Assembly (NCBI GenBank): GCA_026210745.1 | Contig: CP110631.1 | Location: forward strand, 3,472,001-3,536,000 | DNA: 64,000 nucleotides | DNA from: Exobasidium rhododendri | Taxonomy: Eukaryota; Basidiomycota; Exobasidiomycetes; Exobasidiales; Exobasidiaceae | Direction: 5' to 3' | Shown: positions 1-12,854 of the stretch, in pieces | Layout of the letters: each line of letters opens with the position of its first letter | Position numbering within the stretch: position 1 is the first letter of the stretch | Position numbers and translations under genes: made by a program | The notes under the pieces: model-generated | Told to the model about the DNA's origin: nothing | The model's database searches: none | The model's input: the letters and a program-made list of their open reading frames with translations, nothing else

Positions 1-988
1 CAGCGACGAAATGCAACACTAGCTTTCTCGCGCTCTGGGCCCTCCGCCGAAGACGAGAGCACTCAGCACCTAGTTTTTCAATAGTAAAGGTGAAATTATA
101 GAACGAAGGGTTGGATGACACACAATGTTGCGTTGATGATGCTTAGGTAGCAACCCTTTCCCGATGCTTATTCCCTTTAAAGGCGGCATGTCTCTTCACT
201 ACAATACTAGATGGTGAATAATTGGATATGACTTAGCCGCGCAAGGCAATCTCTTCACCTTAAAGGTTGCAGGACCGATGGCGATTGGTTTTCTCTCGAG
301 CTGTCTTGTCTATCTTTGTGACTGACCTGAAAAGATCGGTACATCGGTGACGTCGAAACGGGATTTGTCGACGAAGGCATGCTCTCAGTTACAGACAGGG
401 TGTAATTACAATTAGAACTTAAATGCTCTAGATTTGGGCACATACCATACCACTCACTACAGCCTGCTCGGCGTACGCACGCACTGACGCGCTCTCTATT
501 CTGTCCGATGCATACATAAGAAAGCATAATCAAAGTTCAAGGTCGAAGTGCCATATTTAAGAGCGTGCGATCGCGTGCAGATAAGTCGAATCTTGTGAAT
601 CTTGTTAGTGATGCATATCATTTTCTTCCCTGTGTCGTTTTCCTACTTTCCTTCTTGGGAATGGGACTTTCTCCAAATATAGATATCCTTGCTAAGAGCA
701 GGGGGAGCCTTTCGGCAGGCGCACTGTGGCTTTGCCCTACCTCCGCTTAAGCACATATCCCACCCGCAGAGCGCATATTTGCCCATTTGCTCGTATTCCT
801 TCCAGCTCCCCACCTCTCTTTTATTTTATCAGCAGATGGTCCTCTTTACTTGCAAGTCACGAAATCACCATCATCGTGCTCGAAGGAGAATCGAGAACGC
901 CAACGATCTAGAAGGGACTTTCGTCGGATCAAAATCAGTCAAAAGGGAACGGAGGGATCTCAGGAGCAAAACAAGAACAACAACATCA

Positions 989-1021
<33 letters not shown>

Positions 1022-1029
1022 GCACACAC
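989..1029. repeat. (CT)n/(CA)n microsatellite
   Basis: A short CT run passes directly into about 15 CA units, with one CG interruption near the right end. It is a simple dinucleotide repeat in the presumed leader of the Wee1-like gene. Confidence 0.9.
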
Positions 1030-1206
1030 GTATCTCGGACGCGTCTCCCTTTTTTTAGGCTCGCGCGTGTCGGTTTTGGGGTATTCTGCGCCACTATTAC
1101 TATTAGGAGCTTTTTTGGCCTCATTATACACTACTGGGTTCCCTAACCTTAACCTCTTCTCCGTCTTGAAGCAACAACATCAACCACGTCCCTGCCTTTC
1201 TCCGCT

Positions 1207-1253
1207 ATCATCATCATCACCACCACCACCACCACCACCACCACATCATCATC
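1207..1253. repeat. (CAT/CAC)n trinucleotide repeat
   Basis: ATC units flank about nine CAC units, followed by more CAT units. It lies 250 bases upstream of the Wee1-like start codon. One frame through it would read proline/histidine, but that frame lacks other coding signs. Confidence 0.85.
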
Positions 1254-1498
1254 TTCATCCCTATCAATCATTTCATCTGTCAGCTTCAACGATATCTCCT
1301 CATCAACACTTCCGACGTCACCCTCAATAGTTTAGTTTGTATCGTTGTATCCCCGTTAATCATCGGCGACTGTTCGCGCTTCAAGATCGACAAGCGTCAT
1401 CGAGATCCGCATCTGATCGTAAGGGCTACTCGTAGAGAGTAGGCCAGCCCCTTCTCGATTTATCGCAAGCCGTCAATCTCTTCTCCATCTCCTTCTAT

Positions 1499-4400
1499 AT
1501 GTCGGTCTCGCTCTCTCGCTCCCCTTCGTTCTGCTCACATTCTAGCTCACCATCTTGCTCGCCTTCTCCGCATAGGATACATTCGCCGTCTACCATCAGA
1601 AAGAGCAACATCTCACGAAGCAGGGCCAACTCACCGCTTCCTTTTCTCTTGGCGAATTCTGAAAAGCTCGTTTACTTGGGGAATAGCGCACCACACACGG
1701 AAGTAGATGCATCTCATCAAGTATCGGATGTAATTACTCCAGCTTTGTCTCCGTCCAGCATCGCATCCACATCCACCTCTAAGGCGACGGCGACAACCAC
1801 TCCCATTCGACGAAGCCTTCACCGAGGTTCCAAAGATGCTGCTCGCTTAAGCAAGAGGAACAAATTTGTCGAGGTCGATGCAGGAGGCACGGTAGACATT
1901 GGTGCTCAGATCATGTCGTCGACACCTCTTGCGCATTCAAAGCAAGACTTGGTGAGCGCGACATGGACTAGGCGTAGGGGAAAGACGGCAGAAGCAGAGC
2001 GATTAGACAGCAGCAGTGGAAGTGACCAAGATGAGAGGAGAATAACAGACGCTAGGTTGGGATTCTCACCTGATACATCGATAACCGAGCGAGAGCAGCA
2101 GATTTCTCCCACGACGAGGATTGCAAAAGCCAGCTCGTCGTGTGCAACGATACTAGCAGAGGAGCAGAGGACTTTGCCATTATCACGTCGTCACGATGTC
2201 CACCGAGGTGTCCCGGCCTTTCTGTCTTCAGCACATGGACTCGAGCGGAATTTCGAAGCCAAGGTCAGCATGACACCACCTGCTAGACTACCAAACAACT
2301 TCAGCGAATCACCTTTCAACAACAACGGCTTGCTCTCGTATCCAGCTACGGATGCTAGAAGGCATAGCATTCCTCGATCTCACGCTTTTGGCCCATTTGC
2401 CCCTCTACCTCTTTCCTTGGAAGGCCTTTCACCACACTCGAAACAAGAATGGAGAAGAGGGGCTGCTTTTCAGTACAAGTCTCCTCTCGGCTTCGGGACA
2501 TTGCCAGACGACAGCGAAGAAGTCGAAAACAATGTGATGAAGATCCAGACGAATGAGGTGGACAGGAAAAGACACGCAAGGGCAAAGACGGAAGATGCAC
2601 AAAAGAAGATGTCCAAAGTGAATTCGACGACGGGTCAGAATGCAAGAAAACGAGCTGCATCGATGCTGAAGCCAAATAGGAATCAACTTCAGATGTACTT
2701 GGACGACTCTGACGAGAACGATGATCTTCCTCCTCCTTCCCCTTCCCCAGCCGTCGATCTGAGCTTTACTAAACGTTTAACTTACAGCGAAGGAGACTCC
2801 AGCACTGATTCAGAAAGCGAAGGAAGCGTTCTACAACCCGGAGCTAGGATAGCCTTGGGCAAGGCGCCTAGTCACCGCAGCATCTCGTCATCCCAAAGCA
2901 AGCAAGATATTTCTTCGATGATTGGATTCGGAGGGGAGATCCCCATGCGATCATTTACTACGACTGCCTTGAAGAATTCTTCTGCTTCGCAATCCTCTCT
3001 TTCGACATCATGTTCCTCTTCCAAATTCAGTAGCCAAGGTTCTTCTTCTACTTTATTGAAGAAGTCTTCTTTGACTGCTACTTCCTCACCCTACAAAACG
3101 CCCCACAAGAGAAGAGCAAAGCTTTCTGCCTCCAATTCAGCACCTAGAAGTCGAACTCTCTCCGCTGCTGCTTCTCCTGCCCTCACTCCTGTCAAGTCAG
3201 AAGAAGGATGCATATTCGCCGGACCTCTTGACGGATTCGAGGACTACCTTTCAGACAGGAGAAAAGGAAAGATTTTAGAGATTAGGCGTACGTCCATCGA
3301 TTCATTCGTACCAAGTACACCTTGGAATGGAAATCGACTGTTTTCCGAAGTAGCTCTACCAACAATGAAATCGTTCTCGTCCCCGTCTCGCTCAAAGGGA
3401 TCATCAGTTCCTCCTACTTCTCCCATGACATCGACGAGTCAAAGAATAGTAGCCTTGAATCGCGCAGACAGCTCCTTCACTTCGCCTAGCTCGATCGGAC
3501 TGGGCTTCGATGACAGTGGAGTGGCTTTCACGAGTCCTGCCCTCTCATCCTCCAAATTGACAGAGAGAGCGCTGGGGAAACATCTGGGTCTTCAGAGTCT
3601 CGGCAAGGCAAATAAGTCATCAAGCAAGAGCCATGCCGAATCTCCTTCCAAAGCTGCCGCCTCGTCTGCTCTCAATCGACGCGCTCTTTCGGACTATCAC
3701 ACTTCTCATGGTCATGCATTCAGCGTTCGAGAAAGGTCCGCATTAGCCAATGAAACGAGGATGAGTGACGGATGTTCTTCTGTAGCGAGCTCTCCAGATG
3801 GAAGTCGTAGAAGTAGCAGAATCATGGGAGCAAACAGTGTTCCGGAAGGTTTGGCAAGTCCTGTTCGGAGCGTCGGACCTGCACCAACGACATCATTCTC
3901 CACTTCTTCCTTGGCCGGGGATGAATCCATGACTACACACCTCTTAACGCCTCAAAACTACAAAAATGTTATACCCCTTCAGACGGCATTCATGTCGACT
4001 GGTCTGGCTTCGAAGAGAAATCGTCCCAGCATGGGCAATGTCGACTCGGTGACGGGTGAGGCGCTCGCTCCTCTTCCTTCCAAGCTCAATTACACTTTGA
4101 GTATTAATGCAGTACCTGGGACTGCTCAACCAGGACTACGGGAAGTCATGGCTGTAGCAAATGCTCATCAAGCTACCGCTCAGGGCAAGCCATCGACTAT
4201 GCCAGATACACCGATGAAGAAGTCTGCTTTTCCCGCCTTTGCACCTCCTCATTCGAATAAAAAGGCGGTGCCGATAAATGTTTCAAATGGTCATCATAAT
4301 CGAGCTCACCCGCCGGTGTTGTCCTCCATGCTATTGTCGCCCTTGAAGCAAGAAACATTGGATGGGAACGAGTCATCGAGTAGTGGAGGAAGCGCTTATG

Positions 4401-6755
4401 GAGGCGATTCACCTTTGTTGAATCAAGAATGCGACAGTCCTACCCTGGGTTTGGTCTCTGTAGCTGGGAAGCATTCTTGGACTACCGCTACTGAGTCCCC
4501 TTTCCATCATCAAAATTCGTCGTCCTCCTTCTTGACAAAGGACAGCTTGACAATCAGTCCGACGCAGTCTATTACCTCGCCTGAGAAGTTTAGCACGAGT
4601 CCTGAAATACTTCCAATATCTCTAGAATCAAAGGAAGAACAAGCAAATCTGGAAGAATCCAACAAACAAGATACATACAGCAAGTACGAAACAAAGCGGA
4701 CTTCCAGTCTGAAGAGTTGGTCAAGTGCTGTGATGAACCGACCATCTGTCGTTGGACTGCAGCGAAAGGGTTCCTTTGGACCTTCCTCCGACCAAAATCT
4801 GGCCGTTTCCAATTCCACGGTCAACAGTCCAATCTTGGGATTGAACATTGTGCCGACTACGCCGACAAGAAATTCAACGAGCATCAAATGGTTTGAAGGT
4901 AAGCCTTAGAGAATTTAGCCTTCACTCGCCGGGGAGGGCCGGAAGCTGACTATCTTTTCCCCTATTCTTTCCTCTTCTCACAGCTGCTCAGTTGATCACC
5001 ACACCTTCGCCCTCCCATCGACCAAGAGGCGCCAATGGAAAGCGAGAGAGTTACCAGATTAGAAGGGAAAGCTATCAGGGTAGACGAGAGAGCTTCAAGA
5101 ACAGCGTCAGCAATAGAGGCAGTCGATTTCGCCTCGGTGCAGGCATCTGGGAGAGTGTCGAAGCAGACAACGCCAAGACTGCACCAATAATTCCACAGGT
5201 CTTTCACTTTGAGTCCAGATTCACTGTCCAAAGTACGCTGGGTAAGGGCGAGTTCAGTCAGGTTGACAAGGTGGAGGACAAGGAAGATGGCTGTCTATAC
5301 GCTGTGAAACGGATGAAGAAGCCTTATCTAGGCCCACGAGATCGGTTAAGAAGACTGGAGGAGGTCGACATCTTGAATCACCTAAGTCAAGAAGGCGGTC
5401 ATCTCAACATCATTATGCTGGTGGATTCGTGGGAAGAAGCAGGTTCGCTGTTCATTCAAACAGAATTGTGTCCTTGCGTCGACTTTTCCAACTTTCTACA
5501 GTACAATTCCAACATGGGAGGATCATTAGAGGAAGCTCGTCTGTGGAAAGTGTTCAAAGAATTGAGCGATGGTCTTGCATACATACATGAAAAGGGAGTT
5601 CTTCATCTAGATCTGAAGCCGGCCAATGTCCTGATCACTGATATTGCTACTCTGAAGATTGGTGACTTTGGCCTTGCAAGTCGATGGCCAACAGTGGATG
5701 CTGCTACGATCTTGAAGGGAGCAAACATGGGAGACGAAGTCAATGCAACCACAAACACGTTGATGATGAAGAAGGGAAGCAATCTGGAGAGAGAAGGTGA
5801 TCGGGAATATATCGCACCAGAAATCATCTTTGAAGGTCGTTATAGTCGATCTGCCGACGTATACAGTTTAGGACTGATCCTGTTAGAAGCAGCGGGAAAC
5901 GTGGTCTTACCGGATAACGGAGAAGCTTGGCAGAAACTACGCAACGATGACTTTAGTGATGTCGATCTGACGACGATTAGTGTGTCTTTGAACCGATTGG
6001 TCAGAGCTTGCTTACAGTCTGATCCAGACGAAAGACCAACTGCGAAAGACATCCAGATGCATCCCGTAATACAGGCAGTCAGCAGGAAGGTAGCCCTCGG
6101 TGTTCACATCTCGGAGTTGGATCAGCTACCCATCTTTGATATGTCGAATGGAGACAGCAGTAGGTCTCTCTTGAATCAAGTAAGAAGGAATTCTGATCAA
6201 AGACGAGAAGAAATGAGAGTAGAGGTGGTGGGAGTAGAAGGAGAGAAGAGGCAGGGCAACGAGTCATCCACGGCGGATGTTGAAATGAAAGACGAAGGGG
6301 TCAGCGGAAAGGAAGACTTCCCCTTCTTTAGTCTGCAGGAAAGGCGAGGCTCTGCTGGTCGATTTGCTCTGGGCTTGCTAGGACTAGAAGGTGTGGAAGA
6401 AGAATCTGACAAAGTGTTGGATTTCCGAGGCGCTTTGATACATGAGTCGATTGAGTTCTTGATGGACATTCTAGAAGCAGAGCAAGATCCATCGGCAAGG
6501 TTGCCATACGATCCTTACCAGGGAAACGCCACTGACCAGAAAGTAAGAACGAAGGCTCCTACCGCAATAGCCTTAGCAGCGTCCGGCATCACGATACCTA
6601 GGATAAACATTGAAGGTGATGCAGAGGTTTCAGGCGCCACAAATGGGATGTCTGGATCAGTCGGAGTCATGAGTCATGCCCCATTTCGAGCTTCCCCATT
6701 GCGACATCACGGAGAAGAAGGAGAGACCGACATGGATCTCGATCATGAAGAGTAG
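1499..6755 (+). CDS. wee1: Wee1-like cell-cycle kinase, long N-terminal extension
   Basis: Two exons, 1499-4898 and 4984-6755, joined by an 85-nt intron, give about 1,723 residues. The kinase domain covers roughly residues 1207-1500. Visible motifs are a glycine loop (LGKGEFSQV), the ATP lysine in YAVKRMKK (about 1242), HLDLKPANVL with the catalytic Asp (about 1343), DFG (about 1361) and EGDREYIAPE, which is a hallmark of Wee1. This family phosphorylates the inhibitory tyrosine of Cdk1 to delay mitosis, mainly in the nucleus. The first 1,200 residues are Ser/Pro-rich and disordered-looking, with many SP/TP sites and repeated RRES motifs just before the kinase. That is longer than the usual fungal Wee1 (about 800-1,200 residues in total). 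A tail of about 225 residues follows the kinase. The start is the first ATG of the open frame. Family assignment is confident; N-terminal function is unknown. Confidence 0.93.
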
Positions 6756-7254
6756 CGTTGTAGGATAGACAACTTTCAATTGTACTATATTCTTTCCCTC
6801 TATCAATTAAGATGATGCTGCTAGAAGAAAGTCTCTTGCATCTATGCCCTTCTCACGAAGTGTACCGGCTGAAAGCAGGAAAGAGTGATGATCGACGCAA
6901 GCCCGTGTACAGCTGCTCGAAGTTTCGTGTCATGGATGACTCCTTTCCGTTGTGTAGTCTCGTGTGAGTGTTGAAGTTAGTCTCTAAGCAGTGAAACGTA
7001 AAAGTGGCATGAAAAGCAGCAAGGCAGTCACGTCAAGCAGCGCCGGTCGCGTCTGTTTGTTCCTCCCTGGGCCGTGTCCAACCTTTGGCAGCGCATCTAT
7101 CTACAGCTCGCCGCTCGACCACATATCCCTTCTGTGAAACGTTCACAGCATGGAGCTTTGCCAGCAATCGTGAAACCCTCTACAGCGCTATGATTCTGTT
7201 TTCCACTTTCGTCATCGTAATACTCATCAGCAGCATATTTATTGGTTGAAGACC
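6756..7254. other. Intergenic spacer between Wee1-like and orphan membrane gene
   Basis: No gene is seen. The spacer should hold the 3' end of the kinase transcript and the promoter of the gene starting at 7255. Confidence 0.6.
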
Positions 7255-9393
7255 ATGAAAAGATCACCTATTGCAGCTCGCACGTCTCTATTCCACTCTG
7301 CACCAGCAAACACTCATGACGCCATCTCCACTTCATCATCCACGCTGCTCAACCCTGAAAGCGAGGAAGTTCTAACTCGGCGACGTAGGAAACACGGCAA
7401 AATGCCACCATCGTTTTCAATGTCGAATGGGAGGACAATGACGAGTCAAGATGCAACGAAGGAAGGTCTTTTCACTTCAGACGGGTGGCTAAAAACAGAC
7501 TCCGAAACTTATCATAGGTCAGGAAGGAGAGAGGAGATCCCCGATGATCATCGATGCAGCGATCAAGAGACCAATTCCGGGCTTTGCAGATGCACTGTTG
7601 ATGGTAACAATGACAGCACAAGCTCAGAGACTACCCTTAGCGAAAGTTCACAGCAGAGCACAGGGATCAGGAATGAGACAGACCGGGCAAGCTACGATCA
7701 GCAATTATTACTGGCGAGGAGGAAGAAGCTATTGTCAGATGCGAAGAATGCTGTCATCGACGACAACAACAACAACGACGATGATGACGATCAAACTGTG
7801 ATGAGGCCGGCAGAAGCAAAATCTGATATGATCTTCCATCAAAGTCCAGGTAGTAGGAGTAGAGTAAAGAGTAGTTTGCGGGAGCGGGATCTGCAGTCCG
7901 ACCCTGTGCTTGCTCGTCGGACATCGACACACCAATATTCTAGTGCTGTCCCATCTCAGGCTTATCAGCAACAGGTGTCAAGCAGCAGTGATGAAGAACA
8001 GGATTGGCCACATGGTGCATCAGTACCCAATCGGAGATGGGCTTCATCTCCCATCGACCACTCGAATCATCCCATGAGCTCTAGCCCTTCCACCAATGCC
8101 GCTCGGCGACGTCTTAAGATCTCAGCTTCTCGGAGCGCACTGAACGAGTCCAGCAAGCAACAAGATTCTCCTTTGTTGAACGCAACTGGGGCTTCCACTT
8201 CGGTTGCTGCACCTCCGTCCGCTGCCCGGAATTCTATCAGCAATGTGTTTGAGAAATTGCTAAAAGAAGAGAACGAAAGGCGGCAGGAGGAACGGATGAA
8301 GAAAGAAGCCGCAAGAGAACGGAGAAGGCTGGAGAAGAAGAGGAGAGAGGAGGAGGAAGAGAGGCGCATGGATTTCGAGGAAAGCTACGTCGAGCCGGAA
8401 AAGCCAGAAGAGGGGCAGAGACGAGAAATGGATCAAGAGCGATCGAACTCAATGTACGATGGCGAGCGTTCCTTCAGCCGCGACGTAGAAGACACAATCA
8501 AGAAAGAGGAGAGCTACGAAGAAGACCAAGTGACGATGGGATCCGATTTCCAGGGCCAAGCACCGCTTCAATCTACACCTCCTCGAGCCAGCCCTTTACC
8601 GCCGAGCAAACCCAAGAATGCAGAACCTTTCAATGCAGAGAAGAAGTCAGAGGCGTCGCCGCTACATCCAAGAAACGATGATTCTTTGAGACGTACGCTG
8701 CAGCAACTTCGAGACGTTTTGCACAAAGTGAACAACATTGAGAGTGACACAGGTCGACTGGATATCGTTTCACCTACTATCGAGACGTCACACTTTACCA
8801 GAGACATTTCTGAGCAGATGGTGAAGAGGCCATTTCGCAAAAGTACAAACGAAAAAGCAAATGATCTTGATGATGCTTATGTGGAAAAGATTGGCACGAT
8901 CCGCAAAAGACTGCAAAGGATGAGCTCGAGACCGAAAGGTAGAGTGGCAGAGCAACGTTCATCGGCAAGAGTCTCTCGAAGAGGTTGGTTCATCACCGTA
9001 GCTTTGCAATTTGCACTGGTCTGGCTGATGATGCTTGCCTCGGAGCACAGAGCCAGACAGCTCTTCCTAACGACATTTCACGACCCTTTCCAACCTCATG
9101 ATTTTCTGGATATGCCTCCCGTCACTGCTGGAGGCGTTTTTGCTCCGCTCTTAGCAAAGTGGGACTTGGTGCATCATCCCATGAGCATTCAGTACACGAG
9201 TAATGATGGTGTGGATGCCGCAAGCTATTCCTCGCATCACACCTGGCTCAAGCTCATAGCAAAAGACATGCGGCATCTAGTACACGGTCAGAGTGCAGGG
9301 CAATCGATCAAAGCTCTCGTCGTTAGGACGGTGGCTTTCCTTGGCTTGGATTCCAGTGACGACCTTCGTGGGCCCAAGATTGTTCCCACCTGA
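7255..9393 (+). CDS. Orphan coiled-coil protein with one C-terminal membrane segment
   Basis: A single exon gives 712 residues; I do not recognise the family. The ATG at 7255 is the first in frame. The first 320 residues are low-complexity, Ser/Asp/Arg-rich and disordered-looking. A strongly charged Glu/Arg/Lys stretch at about 325-385 looks like a coiled coil (EENERRQEERMKKEA and onward). A second predicted helix lies near 490-505. One hydrophobic segment (WFITVALQFALVWLMMLAS, about 577-596) is followed by about 115 residues that could face a lumen. The basic flank RVSRRG just before the segment favours an N-terminus in the cytosol or nucleoplasm. The layout suits a tail-anchored nuclear-envelope, ER or mitochondrial outer-membrane protein, but this is inference from topology alone. 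Confidence 0.75.
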   Translation: MKRSPIAARTSLFHSAPANTHDAISTSSSTLLNPESEEVLTRRRRKHGKMPPSFSMSNGRTMTSQDATKEGLFTSDGWLKTDSETYHRSGRREEIPDDHRCSDQETNSGLCRCTVDGNNDSTSSETTLSESSQQSTGIRNETDRASYDQQLLLARRKKLLSDAKNAVIDDNNNNDDDDDQTVMRPAEAKSDMIFHQSPGSRSRVKSSLRERDLQSDPVLARRTSTHQYSSAVPSQAYQQQVSSSSDEEQDWPHGASVPNRRWASSPIDHSNHPMSSSPSTNAARRRLKISASRSALNESSKQQDSPLLNATGASTSVAAPPSAARNSISNVFEKLLKEENERRQEERMKKEAARERRRLEKKRREEEEERRMDFEESYVEPEKPEEGQRREMDQERSNSMYDGERSFSRDVEDTIKKEESYEEDQVTMGSDFQGQAPLQSTPPRASPLPPSKPKNAEPFNAEKKSEASPLHPRNDDSLRRTLQQLRDVLHKVNNIESDTGRLDIVSPTIETSHFTRDISEQMVKRPFRKSTNEKANDLDDAYVEKIGTIRKRLQRMSSRPKGRVAEQRSSARVSRRGWFITVALQFALVWLMMLASEHRARQLFLTTFHDPFQPHDFLDMPPVTAGGVFAPLLAKWDLVHHPMSIQYTSNDGVDAASYSSHHTWLKLIAKDMRHLVHGQSAGQSIKALVVRTVAFLGLDSSDDLRGPKIVPT

Positions 9394-9889
9394 TCCGCCG
9401 CCGCCCCCTCCTTTCCCATAAAAAACGATTTCTTGCCCCTTGCTCTCATTTCCTCTTGTATAGTATTTAATCATTAGCGGGTGGCTGCCATATATGTATC
9501 TCGATCCAGCAAGCTACATTGCTTCAATTGTTCCTTCCCGGGCATGTTTCCGGTGGAGATACGAGGAGAGGGGAAGCGATCTGAGGCTCAGGATGGTGAG
9601 GTTGCGGGGCGCCCACGTGTCGCGCTTGAGCCAGCCAAAATGCGAGTAGGTATGCGGATCTCAACGCGAAACATGAAGACGCCGCCGCTCGCAATATGTT
9701 GCATCAGTGCGTTGGAATCACCCAGCTGATAGACCTTTATCAAGCTGCCTCACCCTCGCAGATTTACCTCGTTCTACTACAGGAAGACGGTGTGCAACCT
9801 CGAGGAGATATCATCGCGGGCCGTCCACTCTCTAGTCCACAAATAACAGACAAGCATCGCCGGCTTTGTAGAAAGACGAGGCATTCAGC
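9394..9889. other. Intergenic spacer upstream of AP-1 gamma
   Basis: The overlapping short frames here do not look coding. It probably contains the promoter and leader of the gamma-adaptin gene. Confidence 0.55.
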
Positions 9890-12854
9890 ATGTCGTCTTT
9901 CTTTGCAAAGCAGCAGCAAGTGGCTTCACTCGATCCTCGTCTGGGTGGTCTTTTGGCCAGCGCAGGACTATATAATTTGAAAGCACTCATCAAAGCGATA
10001 CGATCATGCAAAACATTGGCCGAGGAAAGGGCATTGATCCAAAAAGAGTCAGCAGCCATTCGAACATCGTTCAAACAGGCGGATCCTTTCAGTCTTCACA
10101 ATAACATTTCCAAGTTGCTCTACATTCACATGCTTGGGTATCCAGCTCATTTCGGACAAATAGAATGTCTTAAATTGGTCGCTACTCCAAGATTCACTGA
10201 TAAACGACTGGGCTACACAGGTATAATGCTGTTGCTGGATGAGAACACTGAAGTCTTGACCTTGGTGACGAATGGGTTGAAGAAGTGAGTATATAGTATC
10301 TTAGATTGAGAAGACACAGTGTTGCTGAATCATCTACTTTTTGATCCAGTGACATGGGACACAGCAACATGTACGTCGTTGGTCTTGCTCTCTGTACTTT
10401 TGCAAATATCGCCTCGGAAGAAATGTCTAGGGATCTCTCCAACGAGATTGAGAGGCTGATGGGAAGCAGCAACACCTATATTCGAAGGAAGGTGAGGAGA
10501 GGGGATCGTCGCAGGAGTGTGGTGTGGCAGCCTGAATTTGATTACTGATCGTGGCTCTTACGTTCTGTGGATAAAACAACAAAGGCGGCCATTTGTGCGA
10601 TGCGCATCGTTCGAAAGGTACCTGATCTGCTAGAGAATTTCACCGAACGAACAAAGCACTTGTTGTCCGACAAGAATCATGGAGTCTTGCTTTGCGGCGT
10701 CACTCTCGCGATTGAGATCTGCAGGTCAGATGAAGCAGCCTTGCAAGAGTTTCGACAAGATGTGCCTCTACTAGTCCGGCACTTAAAGGCACTCGTCACT
10801 ACCGGTTACTCTCCGGAACATGATGTCTCTGGCATTACCGACCCTTTCTTGCAGGTGAAGATACTGCGACTACTGCGACTACTTGGAAGAGACAATGCCG
10901 TTGCTAGTGAAGCTATGAATGATGTGTTGGCTCAAGTGGCAACGAATACGGAAGCAAGCAAGAACGTCGGCAACAGTATCCTCTACGAAACAGTCCTTAC
11001 CATCCTGGAGATTGAGGCCGAGAATGGGCTACGTGTCATGGCAATCAATATCCTGGGGAAGTTTTTGGGCAACAGAGACAACAACATCCGGTACGTTGCC
11101 CTGAATACGCTGAACAAGGTCGTCTCGATGGACACAAACGCCGTGCAGCGCCATCGAAACATCATCATCGACTGTCTTCGCGACGGCGACATTTCAATAC
11201 GGAGAAGGGCGCTGGAATTGAGCTATGCACTCATCAATGAAAGCAATGTTCGCGTACTGACTCGAGAATTGCTCGCTTTCCTAGAGGTGGCTGATAATGA
11301 ATTCAAGTTAGGTCTAACGACGCAGATTTGCCTCGCAGCAGAACGATTTGCACCGAATAAGAGGTGGCACTTGGACACCATGCTTCGAGTGCTGCGGCTG
11401 GCAGGCAATTATGTTCGAGAAGAAGTCTTGAGTTCTACTGTTCGACTTGTCTGTCATACACCAGAGCTGCAGCTCTATACTACACAGCGCTTGTATGCCG
11501 CTCTTCATCGCGATTTCAGTCAAGAAAGCTTAACGTTGGCGGCTGTGTGGGTTATTGGAGAGTTCGGAGAGATTTTGCTGCAAGGTGGAAGCTTTGAGGA
11601 TGAAGACCTCGTTCGAGAGGTGTATGCGAAGGATGTGGTAGACACACTTGCCTCTGTCTTGGAATCGCCATATGCAAATTCACACATTCGACAATGGGTC
11701 TTGACTTCGTTAGCGAAATTGACGGCAAGAGTCGGCAACGATGGTGTGATTCAAGCTAGGATCGCCAGCCTACTTCACGACTTCGATACCAGCGTGGATG
11801 TGGAACTACAAACGAGAGCAGTTGAATTCGAGGCGTTGCTCAGTCGACCAGATATTCGTGACGGAGTGCTGGAACCAATGCCACCGCCAGAGCTGAAGCA
11901 GACTGTCATTGGAACGGTCAGCGAGAAGAGAGAAGTGGGAAGTACAAGGAGGGACAAAGATGCTCTGCTCGACTTGATGGGAGACGAGGTGTCGACGAGT
12001 ACGGATAGCCATCACGCTACCTCCAAAGACGGCCTCAAGCAACAGACTACACAAGACCTACTGGCTGATATCTTTGGCGGTATGGGAGATGAGGTACCCT
12101 CTGGCTCATCCTCGACTTCCTTGCCTACCGCAACAGGTGCAGGTCCTCCCAAATCGTCAATGGACGACATCATGGGGCTGTTCGGTTCGACGACGAGTAA
12201 TGGGAACAGTGTTGGTGGTAGCAGCAGCAACGTCGGCGGGTCAAGAGGGGTGTCCAGTCCTGCTTTGGGTGGCAGTGGCCTCGACGGCTTGGATCTGTTG
12301 GGCGGTGATGTGGGAGGGTCTTCCAATGCACCTGTTCAGAGTGCGCCCGCCTCTTCTTCGTCTGCACGAAAGCCGGTGGATGCTGCTGTCCTCCCTACTA
12401 CTCCACCACAACAAGGGTACACCGCTTACGACCAAAAGGGACTCAAGATCACTTTGACGCCTTCGACGAATCCAAGCAAGCCCGAGATTGTCAACATCAC
12501 TGCTCGATTCGAGTCGACAAGCGGTGCCACGCTGGAGAATGTCAACTTTCAAGCGGCTGTCCCAAAGGTAAGGTAGCGCAGATGAACGTGTGATAGAGAA
12601 TGCAATCTGCTAATCAAGCTCATACCCCTCAAACCCAACGCTCTTCGTTACTGTACAAACAGAGCCAGAAGCTTCAAATGCTGGCCATTTCCAATTCGAC
12701 CATCACCCCTCGCAAACCAGAGACGCAACAGATGAGAGTGATGGCACCCAAGGGATCTCAAGTAAGATTGCGTCTGAGAATCGGCTTCAACGGCAGCGGA
12801 GGAGAACAGGTGCAGGATCAGGTAGACTTTGCAAGTTTCCCTACCTTGTCATGA
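9890..12854 (+). CDS. APL4: AP-1 complex gamma-adaptin
   Basis: Four exons (9890-10284, 10350-10491, 10585-12567, 12663-12854) keep phase throughout and give 903 residues. The trunk begins near residue 28 with [20 protein letters not shown], then [20 protein letters not shown], both near-invariant in gamma-adaptins. It forms the large subunit of the clathrin adaptor AP-1, which sorts cargo between trans-Golgi and endosomes. The hinge (about 630-780) is Gly/Ser-rich. It carries a clathrin-box-like LLDLMGDE near 638, a second DLLGGD motif and DDIMGLFG. The C-terminal ear (about 790-903) starts around [12 protein letters not shown] and is split by the last intron after AVPK. It ends in the family's typical short acidic/FP tail. 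Length matches the family. The first 27 residues are an extra N-terminal extension compared with most homologues. Confidence 0.95.

Larger units (their letters stand above)
1..1498. other. Gene-free leader upstream of the Wee1-like gene
   Basis: No convincing coding region is visible here. Open frames are short, overlap each other and match no family I recognise. The right half is pyrimidine-rich and full of simple repeats, listed separately, and probably holds the promoter and a long 5' leader of the kinase gene that starts at 1499. The first few hundred bases could contain the end of a gene lying outside the window, but I see nothing to support that. Confidence 0.5.

Noticed and set aside
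255-1330. Several overlapping frames in the first 1.4 kb, including a 213-codon one
   Set aside because: Their open length comes from CT/CA and CAC/CAT repeats; no domain or consistent codon use is seen.
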